Assembly: GCF_021390195.1 (NCBI RefSeq)
Contig: NZ_CP090003.1
Coordinates: forward strand, 1,910,001-1,974,000
Direction of reading: 5' to 3'
Source: Flagellimonas sp. CMM7
GTDB lineage: Bacteria > Bacteroidota > Bacteroidia > Flavobacteriales > Flavobacteriaceae
DNA: 64,000 bases
The notes beneath the pieces were generated by a model, which saw only the letters and a list, made by a program, of their open reading frames with translations, ran no database searches and was not told the DNA's origin. A program made the translations under genes and the position numbers. Numbering within the stretch: position 1 is the stretch's first letter; the number at the start of each line of letters is the position of its first letter. Below, in pieces: positions 13,201 through 20,379 of the stretch.

Positions 13201-16200
13201 GCTGGGAGCTACGACTATGAAATTACAGATGGTACGGGAACTGTGGTAGCCAAAACAGCATTGCTAAGCAACCCATTTGTTTTCAACACTACTACTCCAG
13301 AAAATTATACGATAACAGTTTATGACAACAACACTTCAACACCTTGTACAAGAGTCGCTAATATTGTTGTTGATCCGGCAATAACACCTTCATTCAATAT
13401 CACTTCAAACACAAATATTACTTGTAATGGTGATGATGATGGAACTATTAATGTAAGTGCCATAGACAATGGCATTGGTGCATATGCCTTTGAAATCATT
13501 TCTGGTCCGGGAAGTTCTGCCGCATTCCCTATTTTACCAACCACCAATAGTGATGCTACAGCCAGCTTTACTGGATTGGAAGGAACCGCAGCTGGAATAA
13601 CATATACTATAGAAGTTACTGCCGCGAATGGTTGTACTACAACACTTACGCAAGTAATCACTCAACCAGATCCAATCACCAATGTAGTTACAGAGGTTGT
13701 TGAGTTTGGATGTGCAACAGGAAACAATAGGGACAATGCGACTATTACTGTGAATACCGGTACTACACCGCTACCTACAGGGCCAATAGTAGGAGGTAGT
13801 GGAACTTATGTTATCTATGAATTCATTGAAGAAGATGATCCAAATACTGTTCCAATTGAAGCTCCTGTAGTTGTTCAGTCTGGAGCAAGTAATATATTCA
13901 CTGAAACAGATCCAGCCGGAGGTGTATATACCATTAATGTTTATGATAGTAATGGTTGTTTTGCAACTGTAAATGAGACCATCAATCCATTTGATGAATT
14001 GTTAAGCGCAAGCGCAGCAATTGATGCTGTCGCCACTTGTGTGTCCGGAGAAAATATTACAATAACGGCTACTGGATCCATTACAAATTCAACTACTACA
14101 CCCGCCAATTATGAGTTTAGGCATTTACCTGCAGGTGCTTTTCAGCCTTCAGGAAGTTTCACTGGCTTGGCAATCGGGATGCACAACTTTGAGGTTAGAA
14201 ATACGGTAACTGGATGTATTATTACCACATCACATGAAGTTGTTGATCCACAAGTGCTTGACTTAATTGTGGTCAATACAACTAACATTACTTGTTTTGG
14301 TGATACCAACGGTACAGTAGAATTGAATCTCCAAGATGCTGGCGCAATAACGTATCCAAGTGCAACAAATTATACACTATACTATGATGTAAACAACACA
14401 CCGACCAACTTACTAGATGATGTTACTTCAATTGGTTCAGATGCAGATGGTAATTTCACTATCAGCGCGCTAGCGGCAGGAACTTATTATATTGAAGTAG
14501 AGGATACAAACCCTCCTGGTTCTGCATGTACATATACACAATCATTCAACATTGCTGGTCCTAGTGTCGGTATTTCAGCCAACACTCAAGTTACTGATGT
14601 TACTTGTGCGCTTAATGATGGAATAATAGAAGTTATTAATGCCGCTGGTGGTTGGAGTGGATATACCTACTTTGTAGATTTAGCCTCAAACCCTGCACCA
14701 ACATTCCCAGGAAGTTATCAAGCTTCTCCTCTGTTCTCTGGTTTAGCCGGTGGTGCTGGTCCAGGAACCGATTATCAGGTTTGGGTGGCAGATCAAAACG
14801 GATGTGAATTCCAGTTGCCCAACGAGAATTTGGTAGATCCAATCGCCATTACCGCAACACTTCAAATAAATCAAGATAATTGTACCGCACTTCAAGGAGA
14901 AATTGAAGTGACTGGAACAGCAGGAGGTCAAGGTTCAAACTACACCTATCAACTTGTCAGAAACGGAAGTAATGTGGGGTCCCCACAAACAAATACTGTA
15001 TTCTCTGGGCTGGGCGCTGGTTCTTATGAGGTTTTGATTGCTGACCAGTGGTCTTGTTCCTCGACTATTGGACCTGTTATTTTATTGGATGAAATGATCG
15101 CTACTCCATCAGTTGTAAAACCAATTGATTGTACCGTAGATCCAGGTGGCCATATTACAATAACAATAACCGGAGGTTCTTCCAATTTGACCTACGATGT
15201 TGTTTTCCCAGATGCAGTTACAGCGCAATCGAATGCAACAGGAATATTCACTGGTTTGACACAACCTGGAACTTATTCTTTTACAGTAACTGATAATGAT
15301 ACAGGCGCTCCGTGTACCGTAATGGTTACCCAAGATCTTGACGACAAAGTTGATCCTGTAATCAGCAACGTTGTAGTAACGCCTGTGAGTTGTAATGGTG
15401 GCTCCGATGGCGCCCTTACTGTAGAACTGGACCCAGCAACTGTGGTTGACCCAGTATATACCTATGAACTCTACGAAATTTCAAATTTGGGCACTCCCTA
15501 CAGGTTTGCACAAACTAGTGCAACATTTGACAACCTTCCGCAAGGAGATTATCGTGTTCGCGTAATTTCAGCAAGGGCTTGTGATGATTTCTATGATGAA
15601 ACGGTTACCGAACCAAGTGCGTTGATTGTTTCTGCTACTGCCACACCATTTGCGTGTAACGCAAGCAACACGGTTAATACATCTACCATAACTGCAAGCG
15701 CTGCAGGAGGAATTGGGCCTTATTTGTATAGTATTGATAATACAAATTTCCAAACCTCTAATACTTTTGATATAATTGATAATGGTGCGGTTCAGAACAT
15801 AACCGTTTATATCACTGATGCCAATTCCTGTTCAGAAACAGCTGTGGTTGCACCTATTGAACCTATCAATGTGTTTACTGCAAACATAACACTGAACAAC
15901 GGCGGAATAAGCTGTGCGGGCCCAGAAGAAGTGTTGATTACCGTTACTGATAATGGAAACCCAGCAAACACCTATTCCTACGAGTTGTTGCCTGTTGGAA
16001 ATCCATTGGGAAGCTTAACAGCAACACCCACAAATGTTACGTCAATATTTGATTTGACTGAACCTGGAAGTTATACCTTCAGAATCACAGATAATACTAC
16101 AGGTTGTTATGTGGATACGGCCCCATATGAGATTTTACCTTATGATCTTATTGAAGTCGTTGCAACACCAACAGCTCCTGCTATCTGTTTTGGTGATACC

Positions 16201-18684
16201 AACGGCGCGCTGGAAATTAATGTGACTGGATATAGCGGAACATATGATTATGAAGTGTTCAATGCTGATGGAACTACCGCTGGATTAACTGGAAGTGGAA
16301 ACACTAGCGCTAATCCGTTGACAATCTCTGGACTTGGTGGAGGAAATTATTTTGTAAGAGTAACCGAAACTTCAAATCCACTGTGTATTGAAGATTCGAA
16401 TACCATAACCATTGTATCACCTGACATGGCATTGACAGCAACCCCTGTTGAAGTTGCCAATGTTACTTGTACCAATGATTTAGGGGAAATTGAAGTGTCA
16501 CCAACTGGTGGATTTGCTCCATACGATATACAATTGACCAACACTACAACTACCCAAGTATACAATGTAACTGATGTGGTGAGTTTTGTATTCCCCGATC
16601 TTTCTGCAGGACTTTTTGATGTCCAGATTACAGATGACAATGGATGTATTATAAATGAACCTATTACCTTGGTTGAGCCTACTCCAATTACTGCGGATAT
16701 TGATGCTACGCTAACAAATCTTGTTTGTTATGGAGATACCAATGCCACGGTAACTGCAATAAACGTGTTGAACGGAGAAGGGGTTTATCAATATGTATTG
16801 AATGTATACGACCCAACTGGTATCACAATTACATTTAGTTCTGGTGCACAATCAAGTCCTGATTTCAATAATCTTGGCGCAGGAATCTACAGTATTACTG
16901 TTTCCGATGGATGGAGCTGTGGTATAGAAACCGTTCAGGTTACCATTTCCGAACCTGTTGAGGTTATGGCCAATCTAATTCAATTAACTCAACTTACCTG
17001 TACTGCTCAGGCTCAAATAGAGCTTTCGGCCACAGGAGGAACTGGTCCTTATGAATTTAGTGTTGATGGAAGTCCTGGCTCATATACCACAATGGCTGGG
17101 GGAACAACTCATACATTCTCAGTGCCAGCAGGCCCTTATCAATATTATGTGCGCGATGCTTTCGGGTGTGATGCTATGATATCCAACCAGGTTACAGTTG
17201 ACCCTGTTGTTCCTTTAGATTTAATCATAGATGACAACGCTGCCTTTGTTAATTGTACCGGTGAAGCTTCTGCAACCATTATTGCAACCGCTATAGGAGG
17301 ATTAGGAAATTATTCTTACGAGCTCTTTACTGATGCTGGTTTGACCACTTCTGTGGCAGGGCCACAAAACACAGGTCAATTTAACACGCTTATGGCAGGA
17401 ACATATTATGTAAATGTTACCAGCTTGGATTGTGATTTTACCAGTGGCGTGATTAATATCATCGACCCTGCTCCATTGCAGGTTGATACACTGGATTCTA
17501 CAGATGTTACTTGTGCTGGACTAGAAGACGGTACCATAACTGTTGAGGTTTCTGGTGGAACTGGAGATATATTCTATGCCATAACACCAAACTTGAATCA
17601 ATTTGATACTGAAAATACATTTACAGATTTAGCACCTGGCATTTATGATGTAATTGCCCAGGATAGTAATGGTTGTTTTGAAACTTTCCAGTTTGAAATC
17701 TTACAACCAGAGCCTGTTCAGGTACAAGCTATAAATGTTATGCACGAAGTCTGTTTTAATAGTGAAGATGGCTCGTTTGAATTAGATATTACAGGTGGTA
17801 CAGCGCCTTATGAATCAAGTCTTAACTCCAATGCAGATGCAGATTATGTGCTGGACCAAGTCTTGTTCCAAAATCTTCCTGCAGGAACACATGTGGTTTT
17901 TGTAAGAGATGCCCAAGGTTGCGAATCCAATGTTTTTGTAGAAATCAATCCGGGAGTTAATTTGACGGCTACCGTTACACCAATTTATGAGTGTTCTGGT
18001 AACCTTCCAACAAACCGTTTGGAAATCGTATTTGAAGATCCAACTGTTTCAGGAGATGTCCTTTATGGTTTGGACACTTCAGATCCTGCGATGATGCAGC
18101 TGACGCCTGACTTTACCAATATCTTGGCAGGTGATCATACGCTAACCATTTTACACTCCAATGGTTGTCCTAATACTATTGATTTCAGTATAACCGGTTT
18201 TGAACCATTGACCTTGCTTTTAGAAAACAGCAACATCAATGAAATTACAGCTATTGCGGCTGGAGGTTTAGAAGATTATACTTTCTTCTTTGGTGATATT
18301 GATAATGGAACCGATAATACATTTATAATAAATAGAACCGACACTTATCCAGTGACCGTAATTGATCAAAACGGTTGTGAGGTTGTTATGGAGATTTTTA
18401 TGGAATTCATAGATATAGAAACTCCTAATTTCTTTACCCCGGATGGAGATGGTTTAAACGATCGTTGGTTACCTGACAATTTAGAAGCATTTCCTAACGT
18501 ACTAATGATCATTTTTGATCGTTATGGTAGAGAGCTCTATCGTATGGGCTATGGTGATAGCGGTTGGGATGGAATCTATAACAATACAGACCTTCCAACT
18601 GGTGACTACTGGTACATCATTAAGCTTCAGGGCGAGACGGATGACCGTGAATTTATTGGACATTTTACCCTTTATCGACAATGA
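4282..18684 (+). CDS. sprB: SprB-like giant gliding-motility adhesin, T9SS type B substrate
   Basis: 4800 residues in one intact frame. Order: signal peptide (1-24, ending GQGQ); a globular N-terminal region to about 390; a DUF11-like module (about 395-500, DIVLEKKVQD then LDYVLSFVNTGNDDGTAYTI); Cys-containing PKD/SprB-type repeats from about 860 to 4650 with the recurring core ITC-GD-DGTI, G-APYEYS, F-GL-AGTY, V-DANGC; a non-repeat insert at about 1850-2050; and a terminal gliding C-terminal domain (about 4712-4800, TPNFFTPDGDGLNDRW) ending FTLYRQ. SprB is the mobile cell-surface adhesin of gliding bacteria, exported by the Por/T9SS machinery with the help of SprF. The length is smaller than F. 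johnsoniae SprB (about 6500 residues) but of the same class. The next gene is an SprF-like barrel, as expected. Confidence 0.88.
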   Translation: MTNHFLKTVLCLIGIWFIGFKGQGQEVPFTPRLNDGGNTYLNIKGDYTFLSNSVMNRVLADGTGVNTPYNGSGSNNSLHIEYVDVDSDPTTYSSSSSTLSVPDCSQIYWAGLYWAGNYDEERKNQAGDFNNNFTVDNNHYDVTAVKLMVPGGSYVDLVADNNPDPVGEDDAIIVDGYNTLPNDPYVCYKNVTSLLQALPDPDGEYTVANVRGTRGSTNHGAAGWTLVVIYENPTLTGKYISVFDGYEGITTQSGNSTADITVSGFNTIPVGPVNARVGVSTLEGESSLDGDTFGIVSNSSSTFTDITNAANPDDNFFNSTITEDGVNVASRNINSTNAIGFDSDVFDLNNFGNSIIDNGDTSATLRLGTSRDWFASFLVTFGVEIIEPDIVLEKKVQDIGGVDITGQGVNLGQVLDYVLSFVNTGNDDGTAYTIRDVLPANVTLDETTITVPTGVTYTYDSSSREVIFTIPDNLIEEGDPISEIRMRVQVAQNCFDFVDACTDIIQNLAYSTYEGVINPNQISDDPSVSDFDDCGFTTPGATNFLLDDLSACSFTRPAELCGDTILLDAGDNFDSYTWYLDVDSSGTINAGDTIVIDLAPDGDPSTIVVDEPGTYIVDKEVADPCKDFIEIIEVSRFADGAALTNPITDLINDTTNTVEGEILICPNDGSELPEIFLCGLNDTELVQISILNSSSIVWEQLDEAASAAAAVACNAPNPVPAAPPSGCANTDPCTVWTNVGTGNDFLASDAGEYRVTVNYPDGCFRRFNFNVFKNPLDPQYTSSDIICATDGNITITNMPLDYEYRLIDQGTGNVLVGYNPDPSFTITNNGAYTVEMRQQGVTDGCVFILDNIGILDRDFQVDVETTDTNCNGLGEIEISILNVEAQYYYEISQGGTVVDTFGPSNDNNYTFENLNDGIYDIAISTDDGCSYTEQVTINDLTNLAATALTTKNIDCTDGVITVTGAGGFPNPDYAYAIWSYNGVDLYPSVGDIPGGAYQILNNFTFTNGEEGDYEFIVVDGNNCSFVSNSVSIAVSASVQYTTATTDEVCFGAEDGTISINITNSNGYDVRFRLLDDLGNTITNNNSGNFTGLAQGDYRVRIRQRPSGTTDNCFFFEDFTIGGQASGISGNATMIQDYTCLQDGIIEAQNVAGGTAPYEYSIDGVNFFKGVGAETFSNLTNGTFNITIRDANNCTFVTNGITFDPLNPPSDLTFTASTPNCPALTSDVTATVVDGNTPFVFEIVAPAPIAATSTTGGSADFDGLAPGTYTFRVTDDKGCTYDESFTINPVSQINVSGQLISNITCLGDTDGEVTFTVADFNTDYDYTVTGPANFNGSSQTAATIPLTGLADGTYTIVVTDNLTNCTATTDVTVNAPAAALTLSAAETQPTCPTDGSVILTSTGGWGGNTFALTNPDATPFGTNATGAFNGLTQTGTYSASVTDVNGCVVTTTFDLDPAIAPVLAIVPNDTCYDDAVGLTLTANVTSGGDGSFEYSLNGGAFGTGNVFAGLTPGTYSIDVRDGKNCTDSASITIDPELSVIASAPNITACAASTNVNITAAGGDNNYVYAIVADGVSPTVFSTTNPVSITGAGDYDVYVRDNAGNPGFCEVSFDLNIVQDAPLALSIVDTGIQCSGEAQATITITASGGEAPYQYSINNGTTYQPSNTFVNQPAGSFNIRVRDANNCDITEIYNITEPLTLSASAAVTQLAECNPGLGAEVRITNAIGGTAPYEYSFDGGTNYNANPIGFLLPGTHTLFIQDANNCTFPMTVTIDPEPTPPGVTAAIDYECDGEGIITITPDNAGYSYTYEIDATPNTPNTSNVFNNVLVGSHTITVNYTNNTPPSPSVLLLEDFGAGVNTPISEIDPAYCYEPQDGSASLCGFGTDTHIQDGEYSVTQLIVNPYGSWVSPNDHTGIANGRFLAINVGGVAGVGGVVYQKTSVEVIPNRDITVSLWAFNLQRSGTGGGDPSIEIQLVDGGGGIIASTTTGNVPKNNNANDWQNYSVSLNPGANTNLDIVIRTNSAVVSGNDIAIDDIQAIQIPEICAGTLTVDVEVEAGNAFGASITGFSDITCNAASDGTITFEVENFDAVNGFEYRLGGVGPYTTAFASPVIISGLGPATPHNIEVRDVLDNTCSIPLSQALSEPVVLATTASITDGISCINGGATITASVSGGTPAYEYQLEDGVGGVITAYQNSTVFSGLAAGDYIVRARDANGCEDPIDTALTVAPFIPITYTFTACYGGNNDGTIQIDVTAGNNDYEFSLDGGPWVTPTPATATTHTFTNLASGNYTINVRDGFGCTGTLENVTIHSAPTIDVVDISTCADGSITVTAPAALTNLEYAFVPTTTSPTGLFSATNTFAVTTGNDGDYDVYVRDTSAANAYCDFIETVTVNPATPLTVTNTPTDPLCHDGTGSIFVDITSGIGPYTIQIIDLDNAGASDQTDTNVLPSSRTYFNLMPGDYTINVTDATGCTASETPVTVANPDELTATIVGATPMNCTGLPSDFGFDFTAYPTTLGTIQFSADGGTTWVVNTTPGTTDEFRGYNSGDIVNPSMRIVDGSNNTVCQTDFPPFIIPYPLDDLDITILPIVVNCNELQVTVRGQNGTGPYEYAFSDDPANFNPATATWTAPLALGVTHTFLGLVPGRSYTFYVRDFIGCVRGSSVNVNDIITVPLDITSAITPSCDGASNGSITYTVTDTQAPFGPQFRWEVFDMTTGVPVSVANSGGNVAFSSPQNIPVPGLDAGNYFIEVVEVDGGGVDSCIGATENELLEELDPLTGTPAVLQDISCDTPGLIQVQSPFGGGGTYTYTVTGPAPFVTIVSTSDNPIEIPANSPAGNYHVTIEDQYGCSTPLGNVPLTLTPNPTIDAIAVDNCTNPSTVTITATSGAAQVLYSLDNGTTYADNGGIFNNVTAGTYNVAILDSNGCSATSTVTVHPVLEVDIALTKLLDCSGAPDDAQITIEVLAGSGDNLGFAGSYDYEITDGTGTVVAKTALLSNPFVFNTTTPENYTITVYDNNTSTPCTRVANIVVDPAITPSFNITSNTNITCNGDDDGTINVSAIDNGIGAYAFEIISGPGSSAAFPILPTTNSDATASFTGLEGTAAGITYTIEVTAANGCTTTLTQVITQPDPITNVVTEVVEFGCATGNNRDNATITVNTGTTPLPTGPIVGGSGTYVIYEFIEEDDPNTVPIEAPVVVQSGASNIFTETDPAGGVYTINVYDSNGCFATVNETINPFDELLSASAAIDAVATCVSGENITITATGSITNSTTTPANYEFRHLPAGAFQPSGSFTGLAIGMHNFEVRNTVTGCIITTSHEVVDPQVLDLIVVNTTNITCFGDTNGTVELNLQDAGAITYPSATNYTLYYDVNNTPTNLLDDVTSIGSDADGNFTISALAAGTYYIEVEDTNPPGSACTYTQSFNIAGPSVGISANTQVTDVTCALNDGIIEVINAAGGWSGYTYFVDLASNPAPTFPGSYQASPLFSGLAGGAGPGTDYQVWVADQNGCEFQLPNENLVDPIAITATLQINQDNCTALQGEIEVTGTAGGQGSNYTYQLVRNGSNVGSPQTNTVFSGLGAGSYEVLIADQWSCSSTIGPVILLDEMIATPSVVKPIDCTVDPGGHITITITGGSSNLTYDVVFPDAVTAQSNATGIFTGLTQPGTYSFTVTDNDTGAPCTVMVTQDLDDKVDPVISNVVVTPVSCNGGSDGALTVELDPATVVDPVYTYELYEISNLGTPYRFAQTSATFDNLPQGDYRVRVISARACDDFYDETVTEPSALIVSATATPFACNASNTVNTSTITASAAGGIGPYLYSIDNTNFQTSNTFDIIDNGAVQNITVYITDANSCSETAVVAPIEPINVFTANITLNNGGISCAGPEEVLITVTDNGNPANTYSYELLPVGNPLGSLTATPTNVTSIFDLTEPGSYTFRITDNTTGCYVDTAPYEILPYDLIEVVATPTAPAICFGDTNGALEINVTGYSGTYDYEVFNADGTTAGLTGSGNTSANPLTISGLGGGNYFVRVTETSNPLCIEDSNTITIVSPDMALTATPVEVANVTCTNDLGEIEVSPTGGFAPYDIQLTNTTTTQVYNVTDVVSFVFPDLSAGLFDVQITDDNGCIINEPITLVEPTPITADIDATLTNLVCYGDTNATVTAINVLNGEGVYQYVLNVYDPTGITITFSSGAQSSPDFNNLGAGIYSITVSDGWSCGIETVQVTISEPVEVMANLIQLTQLTCTAQAQIELSATGGTGPYEFSVDGSPGSYTTMAGGTTHTFSVPAGPYQYYVRDAFGCDAMISNQVTVDPVVPLDLIIDDNAAFVNCTGEASATIIATAIGGLGNYSYELFTDAGLTTSVAGPQNTGQFNTLMAGTYYVNVTSLDCDFTSGVINIIDPAPLQVDTLDSTDVTCAGLEDGTITVEVSGGTGDIFYAITPNLNQFDTENTFTDLAPGIYDVIAQDSNGCFETFQFEILQPEPVQVQAINVMHEVCFNSEDGSFELDITGGTAPYESSLNSNADADYVLDQVLFQNLPAGTHVVFVRDAQGCESNVFVEINPGVNLTATVTPIYECSGNLPTNRLEIVFEDPTVSGDVLYGLDTSDPAMMQLTPDFTNILAGDHTLTILHSNGCPNTIDFSITGFEPLTLLLENSNINEITAIAAGGLEDYTFFFGDIDNGTDNTFIINRTDTYPVTVIDQNGCEVVMEIFMEFIDIETPNFFTPDGDGLNDRWLPDNLEAFPNVLMIIFDRYGRELYRMGYGDSGWDGIYNNTDLPTGDYWYIIKLQGETDDREFIGHFTLYRQ
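6860..18230 (+). repeat. Diverged tandem SprB repeats inside the adhesin gene
   Basis: The coding sequence carries several dozen units of roughly 70-100 codons. Each has a Cys near its start (ITC/VTC), an acidic G-D-DG turn, a proline-aromatic core (APYEYS or GPYLYS) and an ending V-D-NGC. The units are clearly related in protein but diverged in DNA, so recent copy-number change is not obvious. The array is broken by a non-repeat module at about 9825-10440. Unit borders were placed by eye. Confidence 0.75.
9825..10440 (+). other. Non-repeat beta-sandwich-like module inserted in the SprB repeat array
   Basis: Codons about 1850-2050 of the adhesin break the repeat pattern. They begin with LLLEDFGAG and contain the stretches EPQDGSASLCGFG and GRFLAINVGGVAGVGGVVYQ, then ISLWAFN-like and NDIAIDDIQAIQIPE segments. 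The alternation of short beta strands, the Gly-rich turns and the terminal D-I-A-I-D-D-I look like a jelly-roll or MAM/carbohydrate-binding-like fold. The assignment is by eye, with no family match tested. A ligand-binding role is inference. Confidence 0.5.
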
Positions 18685-18703
18685 TAGCTTAACCTACAAC
18701 ATC

Positions 18704-19654
18704 ATGTTAAAAAAACTTTATACCTCAATCTTTATACTCTCGCTAACCATTAGCGTTACAGCCCAGGAGTTGACCATTCCGCAGCTTTCTCAATACATTG
18801 CGGACAATCCTTTTTTAATGTCTCCAACCTATGCGGGTATTGGAGATCATATTAAGGTTCGTTTAAATGGGTTGACCCAGTGGGTAGGTATTGAGGATGC
18901 CCCAGACACACAAACATTGGCGGCAGATGCCCGAATAGGAAATAGGTCTGGGATTGGCATGCTTATGTATAATGATAGTAATGGGGAAACCAAGCAGAGA
19001 GGGGCAAGGGTTTCTTTTGCCCATCATCTAATTTTGAACAGATATGATGATATTTTTCTTTCTTTTGGCATCTCTTACAATTTCAATCAATTCAGAATTG
19101 ATGTAGAAAACTTTAGGGATAACAACGGTCAACTTCCCACAGATGATAAATCCACGACCAATCACAATTTCGACCTAGGTTTTTTATATCGTTTGAACAA
19201 GTTCTATATCACTCTAAACGCATCCAACATTCTAAATAAGGATTTAGAACAATTTAATCCTGTTTTTGAGCCAAATACGTTACGTAACTATTATGCATAT
19301 GCGGGTTATAGTATTTCTAAAAACAAAAACAGCAAACTAGAAATAGAGCCTTCTGTCTTTTTTCAATGGTTTGAAAGTGATGGCCGTTCCGTAACTGACC
19401 TGAACGCAAAGTTTCGATTCCATGATTTTGAGGACTACTACTATGTTGGTCTTACCTATCGTTTCCTAAATGATCAAGTTGGAAAGCCATTATATATTGC
19501 TCCAATAGCAGGTCTAAAAAAGAGCGATTTTTACTTTGGTTATTCTTACCAAGTAATTACAAATGAGATTTTAGGCTACAGTTCTGGTACTCACGTTCTA
19601 ACTGTGGGTCTGGACCTTTTTCAAGGTATAAGTAATTGTAGGTGTATGTACTAA
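18704..19654 (+). CDS. sprF: SprF-like PorP/SprF family outer-membrane protein
   Basis: 316 residues when started at the ATG at 18704. Longer readings in the same frame start inside sprB and lack a signal peptide, while this start gives MLKKLYTSIFILSLTISVTAQ. The mature part has family features: LSQYIADNPFLMSPTYAGI near the N-terminus, LNGLTQWVG, then RIGNRSGIGMLMYND and alternating aromatic beta strands to the C-terminus. In F. johnsoniae SprF, next to SprB, is needed for SprB to reach the surface. PorP of Porphyromonas gingivalis is the founding relative and is tied to attachment of T9SS substrates. It lies 19 bases after the sprB stop and is probably the last gene of the operon. Confidence 0.88.
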   Translation: MLKKLYTSIFILSLTISVTAQELTIPQLSQYIADNPFLMSPTYAGIGDHIKVRLNGLTQWVGIEDAPDTQTLAADARIGNRSGIGMLMYNDSNGETKQRGARVSFAHHLILNRYDDIFLSFGISYNFNQFRIDVENFRDNNGQLPTDDKSTTNHNFDLGFLYRLNKFYITLNASNILNKDLEQFNPVFEPNTLRNYYAYAGYSISKNKNSKLEIEPSVFFQWFESDGRSVTDLNAKFRFHDFEDYYYVGLTYRFLNDQVGKPLYIAPIAGLKKSDFYFGYSYQVITNEILGYSSGTHVLTVGLDLFQGISNCRCMY

Positions 19655-19669
19655 TTATTTTGTTTAAGC

Positions 19670-19677
19670 TATTTTTG
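19670..19677 (+). promoter_or_regulatory. Putative -7 promoter element for folB
   Basis: TATTTTTG fits the Bacteroidota -7 consensus TAnnTTTG and ends 20 bases before the GTG start of folB. The same spacing occurs upstream of two other genes here (at 50949 and 53418). No clear -33 element is seen. Confidence 0.5.
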
Positions 19678-19697
19678 TCCCGCTTAACAAATTAGTT

Positions 19698-20054
19698 GTG
19701 GGGAAAATTAGAGTAAACAATATTAGGGTACACTCCAACCATGGGTGTCTTAAAGAAGAGATGTTGATTGGCAGTGATTATCGTGTAGATTTGGAAATCC
19801 ATGCCAACCTATCCAAACCTTCCCAATCTGACAAGCTTTCCGAGACGGTAGATTATGTTCATTTAAACAACATTGTTAAAGAAGAAATGGCAATCCGTTC
19901 TAACCTTTTAGAGCATGTTGCCAAAAGAATTGTTGATAGGATTTTTTTAGAACTCACAATGGTCGATAAAGCCGAGGTGGAAGTATCAAAAATTAACCCA
20001 CCGATGGGTGGTGATGTAGAAAGTGTTTCGGTGAAAGTAGAATATTCTCGATAA
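19698..20054 (+). CDS. folB: Dihydroneopterin aldolase (FolB)
   Basis: 118 residues, the usual size. FolB splits 7,8-dihydroneopterin to 6-hydroxymethyl-dihydropterin and glycolaldehyde in folate synthesis. Family signs: an early IRV-NIRVHSNHGCLKEE segment (the family's G-x-x-x-E-E), SDKLSETVDYVHLNNIV in the middle, the LLEHVAKRIVDRI helix with its conserved Glu, and a terminal KINPPMGGDVESVSVKV strand. The start is GTG at 19698 with only one residue before the conserved Lys-Ile. It stands alone between sprF and two tRNA-like sequences. Confidence 0.9.
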   Translation: MGKIRVNNIRVHSNHGCLKEEMLIGSDYRVDLEIHANLSKPSQSDKLSETVDYVHLNNIVKEEMAIRSNLLEHVAKRIVDRIFLELTMVDKAEVEVSKINPPMGGDVESVSVKVEYSR

Positions 20055-20093
20055 AAGCCTGTTTATTAATTCGCTATAACCCTAGGCTTTCAT

Positions 20094-20101
20094 TAATTTT
20101 G
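20094..20101 (+). promoter_or_regulatory. Putative -7 element before the tRNA-Cys-like sequence
   Basis: TAATTTTG matches TAnnTTTG and ends 12 bases before the tRNA-like gene. The functional tRNA-Cys has TAGATTTG at almost the same distance, so the degenerate copy may still be transcribed. Confidence 0.45.
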
Positions 20102-20112
20102 TTTAATCAAAT

Positions 20113-20184
20113 GGCATTGTGGTCGAATTGAATAGGCAAAATCTCGCAAAGGTTTTTATGGTGGTTCGAGTCCACCCGATGCCT
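20113..20184 (+). tRNA. Degenerate tRNA-Cys-like sequence (anticodon GCA, C33 instead of U33)
   Basis: A cloverleaf can be drawn: acceptor GGCATTG/CGATGCC with one T-G pair, D-stem GTC/GGC, anticodon stem AAATC/GGTTT, T-stem GGTGG/CCACC with a normal TTCGAGT loop, and discriminator T. The anticodon loop is TCGCAAA, so the anticodon reads GCA (Cys) but position 33 is C, not the near-universal U. The D-loop (GAATTGAATA) lacks the G18-G19 pair needed for the tRNA elbow. A normal tRNA-Cys lies about 90 bases downstream with the same acceptor ends. This is a diverged duplicate, probably not a working elongator. It may be a pseudogene or an RNA with another use. Confidence 0.5.
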
Positions 20185-20254
20185 CTAAAGTCGTTTCTAT
20201 TTACAGAAACTTACATTTAGACTTGTTCCCCATTAAACATTCATAAAATATTTA

Positions 20255-20262
20255 TAGATTTG
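20255..20262 (+). promoter_or_regulatory. Putative -7 element for tRNA-Cys
   Basis: TAGATTTG matches TAnnTTTG and ends 12 bases before the first base of tRNA-Cys. A convincing -33 element is not visible. Confidence 0.45.
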
Positions 20263-20274
20263 CACCACTAAAAC

Positions 20275-20345
20275 GGCATCGTGGCCGAGTGGCTAGGCAC
20301 AGCTCTGCAAAAGCTTGTACAGCGGTTCGAATCCGCTCGATGCCT
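20275..20345 (+). tRNA. tRNA-Cys (GCA)
   Basis: 71 bases. Acceptor GGCATCG/CGATGCC, D-arm GCC-GAGTGGCTA-GGC with the GG pair, anticodon loop CTGCAAA (anticodon at 20307-20309), and T-arm GCGG-TTCGAAT-CCGC. The discriminator is T and CCA is not encoded. A strong hairpin terminator follows within a few bases. Confidence 0.93.
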
Positions 20346-20350
20346 CTTCA

Positions 20351-20379
20351 AAAACCCAGCAATATTGCTGGGTTTTTTT
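20351..20379. terminator. Bidirectional intrinsic terminator between tRNA-Cys and the lysE-like gene
   Basis: A perfect stem CCCAGCAAT/ATTGCTGGG has an A-run before and seven T after it, so it can end transcription from both sides. The T-run holds the stop codon of the convergent LysE-family gene. Confidence 0.85.

Noticed and set aside
4968..16640. Many antisense frames over 60 codons inside sprB
   Set aside because: They are opposite-strand shadows of a low-complexity repeat gene rich in Thr, Asn and Gly. None has a recognisable domain.
18515..18703. Upstream extension of the SprF-like gene into sprB
   Set aside because: The longer frame begins inside sprB in another reading frame and lacks a signal peptide. 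The ATG at 18704 gives a good signal peptide.
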